Below, one piece after another: positions 6,514 to 12,646 of a stretch of 12,646 bases of DNA. Source of the DNA: Nitrososphaerota archaeon. GTDB lineage: Archaea; Thermoproteota; Nitrososphaeria; Nitrososphaerales; CADDZS01. The notes below the pieces were generated by a model. It was not told the DNA's origin. It was given only the letters and a program-made list of their open reading frames with translations, and did no database searches. The stretch spans positions 1 to 12,646 of the forward strand of contig JAPCJV010000015.1 in NCBI GenBank assembly GCA_027886785.1. Direction: 5' to 3'. The stretch's first letter is position 1. Each line of letters starts with the position of its first letter. The position numbers and the translations under genes are program-made.

Positions 6514-6963
6514 TCAGGAATACGCAAGTTCGGGCTCCCGGCGCCTCATTTCTATAAAAGTCTCCGTATGGTTTACCCCGTTCAGCTTCCCCATTTTGGC
6601 TGATACCATCGAGTGGAGATCATCCAAAGATCTCGCCTTGACGCGCACGAGGAGATCAAACCTGCCAGTCACCTCGTAGATGTCCCGGATTCCCTCCATT
6701 CTCAACATTTCCTCTAAAATTTGCTCTCTTACTTTGGAATCAATGTTTAGCCCAATTACGGCGGATACATTGAATCCCAACACATCGTCGTTTACCTCAA
6801 TCGTAAATCTCTTGATTAGCTGGCGTTTCGTGAGCCTCTTGATTCGGCTATACGCAACCGAGGGGTTTACGTTTATTTTCTTGCTCAGCTTGGGAACGCT
6901 GATGCTTGCGTCCTTTTGGAGCTCCGCTAGAATCTTGAGATCTATAGAATCAATTTTCGTCAA
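6514..6963 (-). CDS. Lrp/AsnC-family transcriptional regulator
   Basis: A 149-residue regulator with an N-terminal winged helix-turn-helix (IDSIDLKILAELQKDASIS, then recognition helix NPSVAYSRIKRL, about residues 5-55) and a C-terminal RAM ligand/oligomerisation domain (about 65-140) with the typical VTGRFDLLV strand at 98-106. These proteins usually sense amino acids and bind palindromic AT-rich sites as dimers or octamers, often controlling their own gene. The only start after the upstream stop is TTG at 6961-6963. Upstream sits a 14-bp AT palindrome that includes the TATA box, a plausible autoregulatory site. The gene lies directly before the DUF59 Fe-S gene on the same strand; whether it controls that gene or the suf operon is speculation. 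Confidence 0.9.
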   Translation of the reverse strand: MTKIDSIDLKILAELQKDASISVPKLSKKINVNPSVAYSRIKRLTKRQLIKRFTIEVNDDVLGFNVSAVIGLNIDSKVREQILEEMLRMEGIRDIYEVTGRFDLLVRVKARSLDDLHSMVSAKMGKLNGVNHTETFIEMRRREPELAYS

Positions 6964-7004
6964 CGAAAAAGTGGTCCCGTTAATACCTTCACGAAATCCC
7001 GCTC

Positions 7005-7018
7005 AATTATATATAATT
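7005..7018 (-). promoter_or_regulatory. Palindromic TATA region of the Lrp gene
   Basis: AATTATATATAATT is a perfect 14-bp palindrome centred about 48 nt from the Lrp TTG start, which fits a TATA box with a leader of roughly 22 nt. Being symmetric and AT-rich, it could also be the binding site of the Lrp protein itself. It is followed by no other gene until rps13, 142 bp away. Confidence 0.5.
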
Positions 7019-7122
7019 TCTTAACATTTTTCCGAAAAAGAGTAAAGTTTCTAACATTGTTCTCTCACAAATGTCTTCGAAGTAATTTTCCTTCACTCTA
7101 TTCTCTTGCAGATCAGTCAAGG

Positions 7123-7130
7123 TTTTTATG
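7123..7130 (+). promoter_or_regulatory. TATA-like box of the rps13 operon
   Basis: TTTTTATG is centred about 32 nt upstream of the rps13 ATG at 7160, predicting a leader of only a few bases. The gap upstream (6964-7122) otherwise holds only the divergent Lrp promoter; no leader structure or ribosomal-protein binding site is obvious. Confidence 0.5.
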
Positions 7131-7159
7131 CATGAATTCAAACTAGCTGCTTCTCTCTA

Positions 7160-7657
7160 ATGTCGCAGGAATTTCGTCATATCGTTAGAATTGCCGGACG
7201 AGATTTGGATGGTACCAAAAAAGTAGTCCCGGCGATTGCTGAAATAAAAGGGGTGGGTGGCAGCTATGCCAACGCCATGGTTTCCGTTTTGAAATTGGAT
7301 TCAAGGTCTAGGCTGGGACAATTGTCAGATCGCCAGTTGCAGCAAATAGAAGCTGCTCTAAAAGATCCTTCTTCGATGAATTTGCCAGCTTGGCTCGTTA
7401 ACCGCAGAAAGGATGTAGATAGCGGATCGAATTTGCACCGGATCGGCAGCGATCTCGATTTTATGATAAAAAACGATTTGGACAGGGAGAGGAACGTCCT
7501 GTCATGGCGGGGAATAAGGCACAGCCTCGGTCTCAAGGTACGGGGGCAGAGAACTCGTACTACGGGTAGGAAAGGAAGAACTGTGGGGGTGAAGAAATCC
7601 TCCTTGCAGGCCGCTCAAGCAGCAAAGGCAGCTGCAGAAAAATCGGAGAAGAAGTGA
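7160..7657 (+). CDS. rps13: 30S ribosomal protein S13 (uS13)
   Basis: uS13 sits in the head of the small subunit and contacts the large subunit and P-site tRNA. The 165-residue archaeal form shows the N-terminal FRHIVRIAGRDLDGTKKV, the helix-hairpin-helix IKGVGGSYANAMV, and the basic SLGLKVRGQRTRTTGRKGRT motif near residues 123-142. A short Ala/Lys-rich tail follows. It is the first gene of an rps13-rps4-rps11 unit, with one base between its stop and the rps4 start. Confidence 0.97.
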   Translation: MSQEFRHIVRIAGRDLDGTKKVVPAIAEIKGVGGSYANAMVSVLKLDSRSRLGQLSDRQLQQIEAALKDPSSMNLPAWLVNRRKDVDSGSNLHRIGSDLDFMIKNDLDRERNVLSWRGIRHSLGLKVRGQRTRTTGRKGRTVGVKKSSLQAAQAAKAAAEKSEKK

Positions 7658-7658
7658 G

Positions 7659-8240
7659 ATGGGAGATCCAAAGAAATCTAGAAAGCGCTATACTCCTCCG
7701 AGAAATCCGTGGAGGAGCGATCAGCTTTCACAAGAACTTTTTCTTCTTGGAACTTACGGACTCCGCAACAAGAAAGAGTTATGGCGCGCTCAGACCAGGC
7801 TCTCTAATTTTAGGAAACAGGCTAGGCATCTTCTAGCTGCGTCCACAGATGTTAGAGGAAGGGAAGAGCCCAAACTTCTGACTCACTTGGGCAAGCTCGG
7901 GCTCGTTCAAACAGAACAGAGTACCTTGGATGATGTTTTATCACTTACAGTCGAGAACGTGTTAGAAAGAAGGTTGCAGACATTGGTATGGAAGAGAGGG
8001 CTTGCGAAGTCTCCCTATCAAGCTAGACAGCTCATTTCCCATGGCCATATTGCCCTAAATCAAAGAAGGATGACAATCCCATCGTATTTGGTTTCTCCCA
8101 CAGAAGAAGGATCTTTGAGCTACAGTTTGGGCTCCACCTTTTCCAGACTCGCTCAGGCTGCAGCTGCAAGCGCCCAGGAAGCAGCTGAAAGACAGGTCGA
8201 GGAACAGAGCGGAGAGACTCCTGACGGAGAAGCTTCCTAG
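7659..8240 (+). CDS. rps4: 30S ribosomal protein S4 (uS4)
   Basis: uS4 is an early 16S rRNA-binding assembly protein. The 193-residue product has the archaeal N-terminus (GDPKKSRKRYTPPRNPWRSD, then LGTYGLRNKKELWRA) and an RNA-binding S4 domain in the middle (VLERRLQTLVWKRGLAKSPY through SHGHIALNQRRMTIPSYLV, about 99-145). The C-terminal 45 residues are an Ala/Glu-rich acidic extension, common in archaeal forms and likely disordered. GGAG at 7645-7648 inside rps13 gives a Shine-Dalgarno site about 10 nt before the ATG. Confidence 0.97.
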   Translation: MGDPKKSRKRYTPPRNPWRSDQLSQELFLLGTYGLRNKKELWRAQTRLSNFRKQARHLLAASTDVRGREEPKLLTHLGKLGLVQTEQSTLDDVLSLTVENVLERRLQTLVWKRGLAKSPYQARQLISHGHIALNQRRMTIPSYLVSPTEEGSLSYSLGSTFSRLAQAAAASAQEAAERQVEEQSGETPDGEAS

Positions 8241-8258
8241 AAAAAAGGCGTGTTTCAT

Positions 8259-8672
8259 ATGGAATCAGCTCAGTTACAACAGCAGCCTCAGGAAAAATGG
8301 GCAGTCGTACACATCTACAGCAGTTACAACAATACCATCGTCCACATGACAGATGTTACTGGTGCAGAAACAATTTCTTTCAGCTCAGGAGGGCGTCATG
8401 TGAAAGCAGATCGCTTTGAATCCTCTCCGTACGCAGCTATGAAAAGTGCATCCGCAGCTGCCGAAGTTGCAAGAAGCAAGGGAATTACTTCCGTGCACAT
8501 TAAAGTGCGAGCTGTTGGAGGAACGGGTCCGCGTACCCCGGGTCCAGGAGCTCAAGCTGCGATCAGGGCAATCGCTCGAAGTGGTTTCAAAGTAGGGCGG
8601 ATCGAAGACGTGACTCCAATCCCGCACGATACCACCAGAAGAGCCGGCGGAAGAAGAGGCAGAAGAGCTTAG
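8259..8672 (+). CDS. rps11: 30S ribosomal protein S11 (uS11)
   Basis: uS11 lies on the platform of the small subunit by the mRNA exit and E site. The 137-residue product shows [58 protein letters not shown] and the terminal [19 protein letters not shown], all typical of the archaeal form, although the common 'HDG' is HDT. A GTG at 8250 would add three residues (FHM), but the ATG at 8259, following AAGG at 8245-8248, is the better start. It is the last gene of the ribosomal unit. In many archaea rpoD follows rps11; here the next gene is nuoA after a terminator. Confidence 0.95.
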   Translation: MESAQLQQQPQEKWAVVHIYSSYNNTIVHMTDVTGAETISFSSGGRHVKADRFESSPYAAMKSASAAAEVARSKGITSVHIKVRAVGGTGPRTPGPGAQAAIRAIARSGFKVGRIEDVTPIPHDTTRRAGGRRGRRA

Positions 8673-8689
8673 AGCTCTTTTCCTTTTTT
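8661..8689 (+). terminator. Hairpin plus T-run terminator after rps11
   Basis: AAGAGCT (8663-8669) pairs perfectly with AGCTCTT (8673-8679), and the three-base loop is TAG, the rps11 stop codon itself. A G-T and an A-T pair can extend the stem to 8661/8681. A run TTTTTT follows at 8684-8689, and a further T-rich block continues to about 8733. The shape is that of an intrinsic terminator and separates the ribosomal genes from the complex I operon. Confidence 0.65.
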
Positions 8690-8755
8690 CATTTCATGTT
8701 TCGAAAATTTTTCAAATTTTTTTCGAGAAAAAACTTCCTACTCTCTTGCTCAAGA

Positions 8756-8763
8756 TTTAAATA
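8756..8763 (+). promoter_or_regulatory. TATA box of the nuo operon
   Basis: TTTAAATA is centred about 37 nt before the nuoA ATG, predicting a leader of roughly 10 nt. It lies after the rps11 terminator, so the complex I genes probably have their own promoter. Confidence 0.6.
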
Positions 8764-8796
8764 AACTCCGCAAGGGTTTAGCTCTTTGAAAGCAAG

Positions 8797-9159
8797 ATGG
8801 CAGGTGCTTTTGCCCTTATCTTGCTGACAGCAGGATTCGGTTTGATTTTTGCACTTCCAGTGCTAATTGTTCCGTATCTCTTTGCGCCGCGAAACCCAAC
8901 GCCGATGAAACGCGCTACGTTCGAAGCCGGCCAGGTTCCGACAGGGGAAGCAAGAGTACATTTGATGTTGCAGTATTATCCGTACCTTTTGATTTTCGTA
9001 GTGATGGATGTCATCTCGATGTTTTTGTTTGCATGGGCGACGACGACCATTACTTTTTCTTCAATTGAAACCACTCTTGTGATTGGAATATTTCTCGGCG
9101 TGATCTTTATACCGCTTGCGTACGGGATTCACCTTGCGGGGAAGAGGGATCTTTGGTAG
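8797..9159 (+). CDS. nuoA: NADH dehydrogenase-like complex I subunit A
   Basis: NuoA (ND3 homologue) is a small membrane subunit at the junction between the quinone site and the proton-pumping arm. The 120-residue protein has three predicted helices (about 4-28, 60-83, 90-112). The loop between the first two reads FEAGQVPTGEARVHLMLQYY, clearly the family's 'YECGxxPxGxA' loop. Two usually conserved residues differ: the loop Cys is Ala (A44), and in MDVISMFLFAW the aspartate (D71) is kept while the usual glutamate of the 'FDVE' motif is Ile (I73). The gene starts the operon, and its end overlaps nuoB by 7 bp. It probably works with a non-NADH donor, as other archaeal complexes do, but this cannot be seen here. 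Confidence 0.93.
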   Translation: MAGAFALILLTAGFGLIFALPVLIVPYLFAPRNPTPMKRATFEAGQVPTGEARVHLMLQYYPYLLIFVVMDVISMFLFAWATTTITFSSIETTLVIGIFLGVIFIPLAYGIHLAGKRDLW

Positions 9160-9698
9160 CTGAACAAGTAGAAGTGAAGAAGGGGCCAGCTGCCGCGCGG
9201 GATGGCCCGGGTCTAAGTGTACTCGTGGGTAAAACGAAGGAGATTCTTCGTCAAGCCATCACAGATCCCGTAACGTATCTTGCCAATTGGGGAAGGATTT
9301 ACTCGCTTTGGCCAGTCCATTTGGAAACCGCATGCTGCAGCATTGAATTTGGCGCGGTCTCAGGTCCGCGGTTTGATGCAGAAAGGTACGGGATCCTCGA
9401 AGCTTTCGGATCGCTCAGGCAGTGTGATCTGGTGGTCGTACATGGAACAGTAACGCGAAAAATGGCTCCTAGATTACGATGGATCTATGATCAGATGCCA
9501 GAACCGAAATGGTGCATCGCGATGGGCGCGTGCAGTATAACTGGCGGTGTGTATTTTGATTCTTACAATGTCCTGCCAGGAGTTGATCAGGTGGTTCCCG
9601 TTGACGTGTACGTCCCCGGTTGCCCTCCGCGGCCTGAAGAGTTAGTGGACGCTTTCATTCTCCTTCAAGACAAGATCCGAAAACAGTCGATCCGATAG
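9153..9698 (+). CDS. nuoB: Complex I subunit B (N2 cluster subunit)
   Basis: NuoB (PSST) carries the terminal [4Fe-4S] cluster N2, which passes electrons to quinone at the interface with NuoD. The 181-residue protein has all four ligands: C61-C62 in ETACCSIEFG, C127 in MGACSITGG and C157 in YVPGCPPRPEE. The N-terminal 25 residues are a basic, variable extension. The TTG start at 9153 is supported by GAGGG at 9144-9148 and overlaps the nuoA stop, as is common in tightly packed operons. Confidence 0.97.
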   Translation: MVAEQVEVKKGPAAARDGPGLSVLVGKTKEILRQAITDPVTYLANWGRIYSLWPVHLETACCSIEFGAVSGPRFDAERYGILEAFGSLRQCDLVVVHGTVTRKMAPRLRWIYDQMPEPKWCIAMGACSITGGVYFDSYNVLPGVDQVVPVDVYVPGCPPRPEELVDAFILLQDKIRKQSIR

Positions 9699-9712
9699 GA
9701 ACTCCGACGCCA

Positions 9713-10219
9713 ATGTCAGCCGCCCCAGCGAAGATCGAGCTTCCGAGTGAAGAAAAGGAAATACTCGAATCGATCTCAAAGCTTGGTGACAAAGTAAGTG
9801 TAGTCTTCTCGAAACCAAACCGGATCAAAATATCCGTGAGCAGAGAGAACATCCTGGAGGTCGCAAAATACCTTAGGGAGCAAACCCACTTTGATCAAAT
9901 TGCGAACGTGACCGGAACTGATTTTCCCAAAGATAAGCAACTGGAAATAACGTACCATTTAGGCGCGATCGACTACCTTCCGTACCGCAGAATAATTCTA
10001 GCGATGACGTGTCGCATTCCCTCTGCAGATCCTCTCTTGCCTTCCCTCATAGAAGTCTATCCGAGTGCGAATTATTACGAAAGAGAAACGACCGAAATGA
10101 TCGGGTGCACTTTCCAAGGTCATCCTAATCTGTCGAGATTTCTGTTGCCAGAGGACTGGAACGATATTCCACCCATGTTAAAAGCCTACAGATTGCCGGG
10201 CAGACTGGAGGCTGAATGA
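9713..10219 (+). CDS. nuoC: Complex I subunit C (30 kDa-type)
   Basis: NuoC is a peripheral-arm subunit that packs against NuoD and NuoB. The 168-residue protein has the family signature near its C-terminus, SANYYERETTEMIGCTFQGH followed by PNLSRFLLPEDW; the usual 'ERExxDxxG' is ERETTEMIG, with Glu for Asp. The usual 'PLRKDY' end is replaced by PPMLKAY. The N-terminal 50 residues are divergent. It starts 14 bp after nuoB with no clear Shine-Dalgarno site and is separate from nuoD, unlike the nuoCD fusion in E. coli. Confidence 0.92.
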   Translation: MSAAPAKIELPSEEKEILESISKLGDKVSVVFSKPNRIKISVSRENILEVAKYLREQTHFDQIANVTGTDFPKDKQLEITYHLGAIDYLPYRRIILAMTCRIPSADPLLPSLIEVYPSANYYERETTEMIGCTFQGHPNLSRFLLPEDWNDIPPMLKAYRLPGRLEAE

Positions 10220-10223
10220 TCGA

Positions 10224-11357
10224 ATGTCGATGCCGATTGCAGCTTCCGGAATGCTGACTCAGCCGATCTCGGACGACAAACTGACGGTGAGCATTGGCCC
10301 CCAGCACCCTGGGGCAGGGCATTTCAGGTTCACAATTACCGTCGAAGGCGATACAATCGTAGATGCCGTGCCGGATCCAGGGTATGTTCACCGAGGAGTG
10401 GAGAAACAAACCGAGTATCGTAGCTATTTGCAGAGCATCCCTGTGTTAGAGCGATCCTCGCTGACAGACGTCACAAACATCATCATGCCCTTTTCCATGG
10501 CAGCTGAGGAATTAATGGGGATCGAAATCCCTCCGAGGGCAAAATACCTGAGGACCATTATGTCGGAGAATCAGCGAATCATCAGCCATCTATACTGGTT
10601 GGGCATTCAGGGGATTTTCTTAGGGCACTCGACTATGTTCATGTGGCCCCTCGGGGACAGAGATATTTTCATTGACCTGGGGCAAATGATCGGTGGGGCA
10701 CGAATCACCTATTCGTACGCAATTCCTGGTGGCGTGCGCAATGACATGCCCGAAGCATTCAAACCGAGAGCTCTGAAGGTTTTCGATTATTTTGAAAAAC
10801 GGCTGGTCGATTACGAACGCATATTTTTCCAAAATCCCCTGTTTCTAAAAAGAACGCAGGGAGTAGGGGTTCTACCAAAGAACGAGGCGATAAGTCTGGG
10901 AGTGGTGGGGCAGGTACTTCGAGCCTCAAATGTAAAGTCAGACGTTCGAATAGACGAGCCCTACAATTTTTACAAGGATCTAGATTTTGAAGTTCCCTCT
11001 TACGATACGGGCGATACTTGGGCAAGGTGCATGGTGCACTTGGTCGAATTGCGCCAGAGCATGAAAATCATCCGGCAGTGTTTGGATAAGATGCCTCAAG
11101 GGCCCGTTAGAGTGAAATTATCCCCGCAGCAGCGCGCAAATTCTGGCGAAGCGTATTCAAGGGTAGAAGGCGCTCGAGGCGCGATGTCGTTCCACATCAT
11201 TTCCGAAGGTTCCACAAAGCCGTACCGTGTAAAAATCAGCGTGCCATCCTTTAGAAATCTGATAGCCCTTCCAAGATTGCTCATTGGTTCTCATGTTGCG
11301 GATATGCCCGCGATTTACTGGAGTCTTGATTACTGGCCGGTCGAGGCAGACAGGTAA
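10224..11357 (+). CDS. nuoD: Complex I subunit D (49 kDa-type, quinone site)
   Basis: NuoD forms the quinone pocket together with NuoB and descends from the large subunit of membrane hydrogenases. The 377-residue protein shows SIGPQHPGAGHFRF (quinone-site histidine H28), GYVHRGVEK, PRAKYLRTIMSENQRIISHL, FIDLGQMIGGARITYSY (D151, matching the conserved pocket aspartate) and PYRVKISVPSFRNL. The residue aligning with the quinone-binding tyrosine (Tyr87 of Thermus Nqo4) is F90, by ungapped alignment back from the 'AxEELMG' helix. The hydrogenase nickel-binding cysteines are absent, as expected. GGAGG at 10207-10211 lies about 12 nt before the ATG. Confidence 0.96.
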   Translation: MSMPIAASGMLTQPISDDKLTVSIGPQHPGAGHFRFTITVEGDTIVDAVPDPGYVHRGVEKQTEYRSYLQSIPVLERSSLTDVTNIIMPFSMAAEELMGIEIPPRAKYLRTIMSENQRIISHLYWLGIQGIFLGHSTMFMWPLGDRDIFIDLGQMIGGARITYSYAIPGGVRNDMPEAFKPRALKVFDYFEKRLVDYERIFFQNPLFLKRTQGVGVLPKNEAISLGVVGQVLRASNVKSDVRIDEPYNFYKDLDFEVPSYDTGDTWARCMVHLVELRQSMKIIRQCLDKMPQGPVRVKLSPQQRANSGEAYSRVEGARGAMSFHIISEGSTKPYRVKISVPSFRNLIALPRLLIGSHVADMPAIYWSLDYWPVEADR

Positions 11358-11366
11358 AAAAAAGAA

Positions 11367-12584
11367 ATGGCAGCGATCACAAATTTCGAGGACTTTGTCA
11401 AGCGGGTTCTTGTAATTGTTTTCTGGCTGTTGATCATTCTTCCAATGATCATACTTCCGATTTTCTACATCTTTTATGTACTCCCGATCGAGATCAGCTG
11501 TAATTTCCAGATGCTAACATGCTCGCAACATATTGATTGGTCCCTAGCTCTCTACATGTTTGATCCATCGAAAATGAATCCGCTGGATCCTAACTCCTAC
11601 ATCAGTCAGTTGGGGCTCGGTGCCAATTCTCCTCTCTTCAAGGTAAGCACTTTTCCCGGACTGACCTTTGCGGCGTTGCTATCGTCAATGGTAATCTGGT
11701 ATGAGCGAAAACTACTCGCAAAGATGCAGTACAGGGTGGGTCCTCTGTATGCTGGAAGGATCGAAGGCATTTTGCAATCCTTCGCGGATTTGTTCAAGCT
11801 CCTTTTCAAGGAAATCGTCATACCAGCCAAGGCTGACGCGCCATTTTTCGTAGGCGTTCCCTTTGCAATGATGGCACTTTCGGGTGCATTGCTTGCGGTA
11901 ATCCCGATTTCCGACTCGGTCTTTATCGCGTCATCCCAATACACGCTTTTGATTGCGATTGCCGTCCTAAGCTTTTTCCCGATGGTCACCGTACTCGCCG
12001 GATGGGCCAGCGCCAACAAGTTTTCTTTCATTGGAGGAATAAGGGCGCTTTATCAAATGATCTCCTACGAAATACCGTTGATTATTTCTGTCCTCGGTGT
12101 TGTCATCCTTTCGGGAGGCTCTCTAAGCCTCTTTGACATCGTGACCTCTCAGGGAAAAATTTGGTTTTTGATTCCGATGATTCTAGGAGCCATTGTGTTC
12201 TACATTACAGCTATGGCCGAGGTCGAGAGAATTCCTTTCGATATTCCAGAAGCTGATACGGAACTGGTCGCTGGTTGGCTAACTGAGTACACCAGCATGG
12301 TTTTCGGAGTCCTAAATCTTGCAATTTACATAAAGCTCTACGCATTGTCCGCCATTTTCACAATATTATTTTTGGGAGGGTGGGCTGGCCCAGGACCGGT
12401 TCCGGGAGTGGTCTGGTTCCTCATCAAGACTTTGATAGTCATGACGATCTTCATTATCCCCAGGGGATTTAATCCGAGAATTAGACTCGATCAATTGATG
12501 CGATTCGGGTGGGTGTGGTTGATCGGTCTGGCCTTTGCCAATGTATTTATCGCCGTTTTATTGAGAACGTCAGGAATACTTTAG
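11367..12584 (+). CDS. nuoH: Complex I subunit H (membrane, quinone tunnel)
   Basis: NuoH (ND1) is the membrane subunit that links the quinone chamber to the proton channels. The 405-residue protein has the family motifs YERKLLAKMQYRVGPLYAGR, ILQSFADLFKLLFKE, AEVERIPFDIPEADTELVAG with TEYTSMVFG after it, and IIPRGFNPRIRLDQLMRFGW. About eight core helices are expected. The ERK motif starts at residue 113, whereas it lies near residue 36 in E. coli NuoH, so there are about 77 extra N-terminal residues: one added hydrophobic segment (about 14-40) and a polar loop (about 41-92) with two cysteines (C45, C52). It follows nuoD after 9 bp without an obvious Shine-Dalgarno site. Confidence 0.95.
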   Translation: MAAITNFEDFVKRVLVIVFWLLIILPMIILPIFYIFYVLPIEISCNFQMLTCSQHIDWSLALYMFDPSKMNPLDPNSYISQLGLGANSPLFKVSTFPGLTFAALLSSMVIWYERKLLAKMQYRVGPLYAGRIEGILQSFADLFKLLFKEIVIPAKADAPFFVGVPFAMMALSGALLAVIPISDSVFIASSQYTLLIAIAVLSFFPMVTVLAGWASANKFSFIGGIRALYQMISYEIPLIISVLGVVILSGGSLSLFDIVTSQGKIWFLIPMILGAIVFYITAMAEVERIPFDIPEADTELVAGWLTEYTSMVFGVLNLAIYIKLYALSAIFTILFLGGWAGPGPVPGVVWFLIKTLIVMTIFIIPRGFNPRIRLDQLMRFGWVWLIGLAFANVFIAVLLRTSGIL

Positions 12585-12596
12585 GGCGGAATATAG

Positions 12597-12646
12597 TTGA
12601 CCAATATTATTACGGGCACTTTCAGGGCGCTGATTGCAGGGGCAAA
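12597..12646 (+). CDS. nuoI: Complex I subunit I, first 16 codons, cut by the right edge
   Basis: A TTG at 12597 opens a frame reading M-T-N-I-I-T-G-T-F-R-A-L-I-A-G-A-K up to the edge. The pattern 'xxGxxxALIxGxK' matches the N-terminal amphipathic helix of NuoI (the 2x[4Fe-4S] ferredoxin-like subunit), which normally follows nuoH. GGCGG at 12585-12589 lies 7 nt before the TTG. The iron-sulfur part is outside the window, so the call rests on the N-terminus and gene order. Confidence 0.7.
   Translation, partial: MTNIITGTFRALIAGA

Noticed and set aside
8250..8258. GTG start for rps11
   Set aside because: It adds only FHM, and the ATG at 8259 has the better distance from AAGG and gives the usual S11 N-terminus.
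11606..12031. Minus-strand ORF of 141 residues inside nuoH
   Set aside because: It lies fully within the clear nuoH reading frame, and its translation has no family features; an antisense shadow of membrane-protein codons.
1..12646. CRISPR array, insertion sequence, tRNA or rRNA
   Set aside because: By reading through all gaps I found no regularly spaced repeats, transposase, terminal inverted repeats or tRNA-like cloverleaf; the single pair of direct repeats at 1389-1450 is not an array.

Overview
The window looks like chromosomal DNA from an archaeon, most likely a member of the Nitrososphaeria (Thaumarchaeota). The evidence is the archaeal rps13-rps4-rps11 order with archaeal-type S11 and S13, TATA-like boxes about 25-48 nt upstream of start codons (some giving leaderless or near-leaderless messages), a Lrp/AsnC regulator, a SufB-SufD-SufS-SufU cluster, and an archaeal-style complex I operon starting nuoA-B-C-D-H-I. 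The lineage call is recognition by eye, not a search, and no marker here separates ammonia oxidisers from their non-nitrifying relatives.

Layout. Positions 1-1496 are an accessory stretch of small genes and long gaps: the 5' part of a minus-strand zinc-ribbon protein without a canonical start codon, a minus-strand glyoxalase-like protein, and a small plus-strand zinc-ribbon/one-helix membrane protein that has lost its fourth cysteine. Positions 1389-1472 hold a pair of 16-nt direct repeats, a small dyad and a TATA box in front of sufB.

Positions 1497-6119 are the SUF iron-sulfur cluster operon: sufB, sufD, sufS, sufU. SufS takes sulfur from cysteine, SufU carries or transfers it, and SufB/SufD form the scaffold. 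The ATPase SufC is not in the window. The operon converges on a minus-strand pair, a DUF59/MIP18 (SufT-like) Fe-S assembly protein and a Lrp/AsnC regulator (6138-6963), so the Fe-S theme continues on the other strand.

Positions 7160-8672 encode ribosomal proteins S13, S4 and S11 and end in a hairpin plus T-run terminator whose loop is the S11 stop codon. From 8797 to the right edge is the start of a complex I operon with tight spacing, ending in the first 16 codons of nuoI. Its Fe-S subunits and carriers are clients of the SUF system upstream.

I do not see a wholly new system. The points most worth a second look are departures from the usual complex I residues in NuoA and NuoD, a long N-terminal addition on NuoH, the suf promoter repeats, the missing sufC, and the two zinc-ribbon genes with defects (non-standard start; lost ligand).
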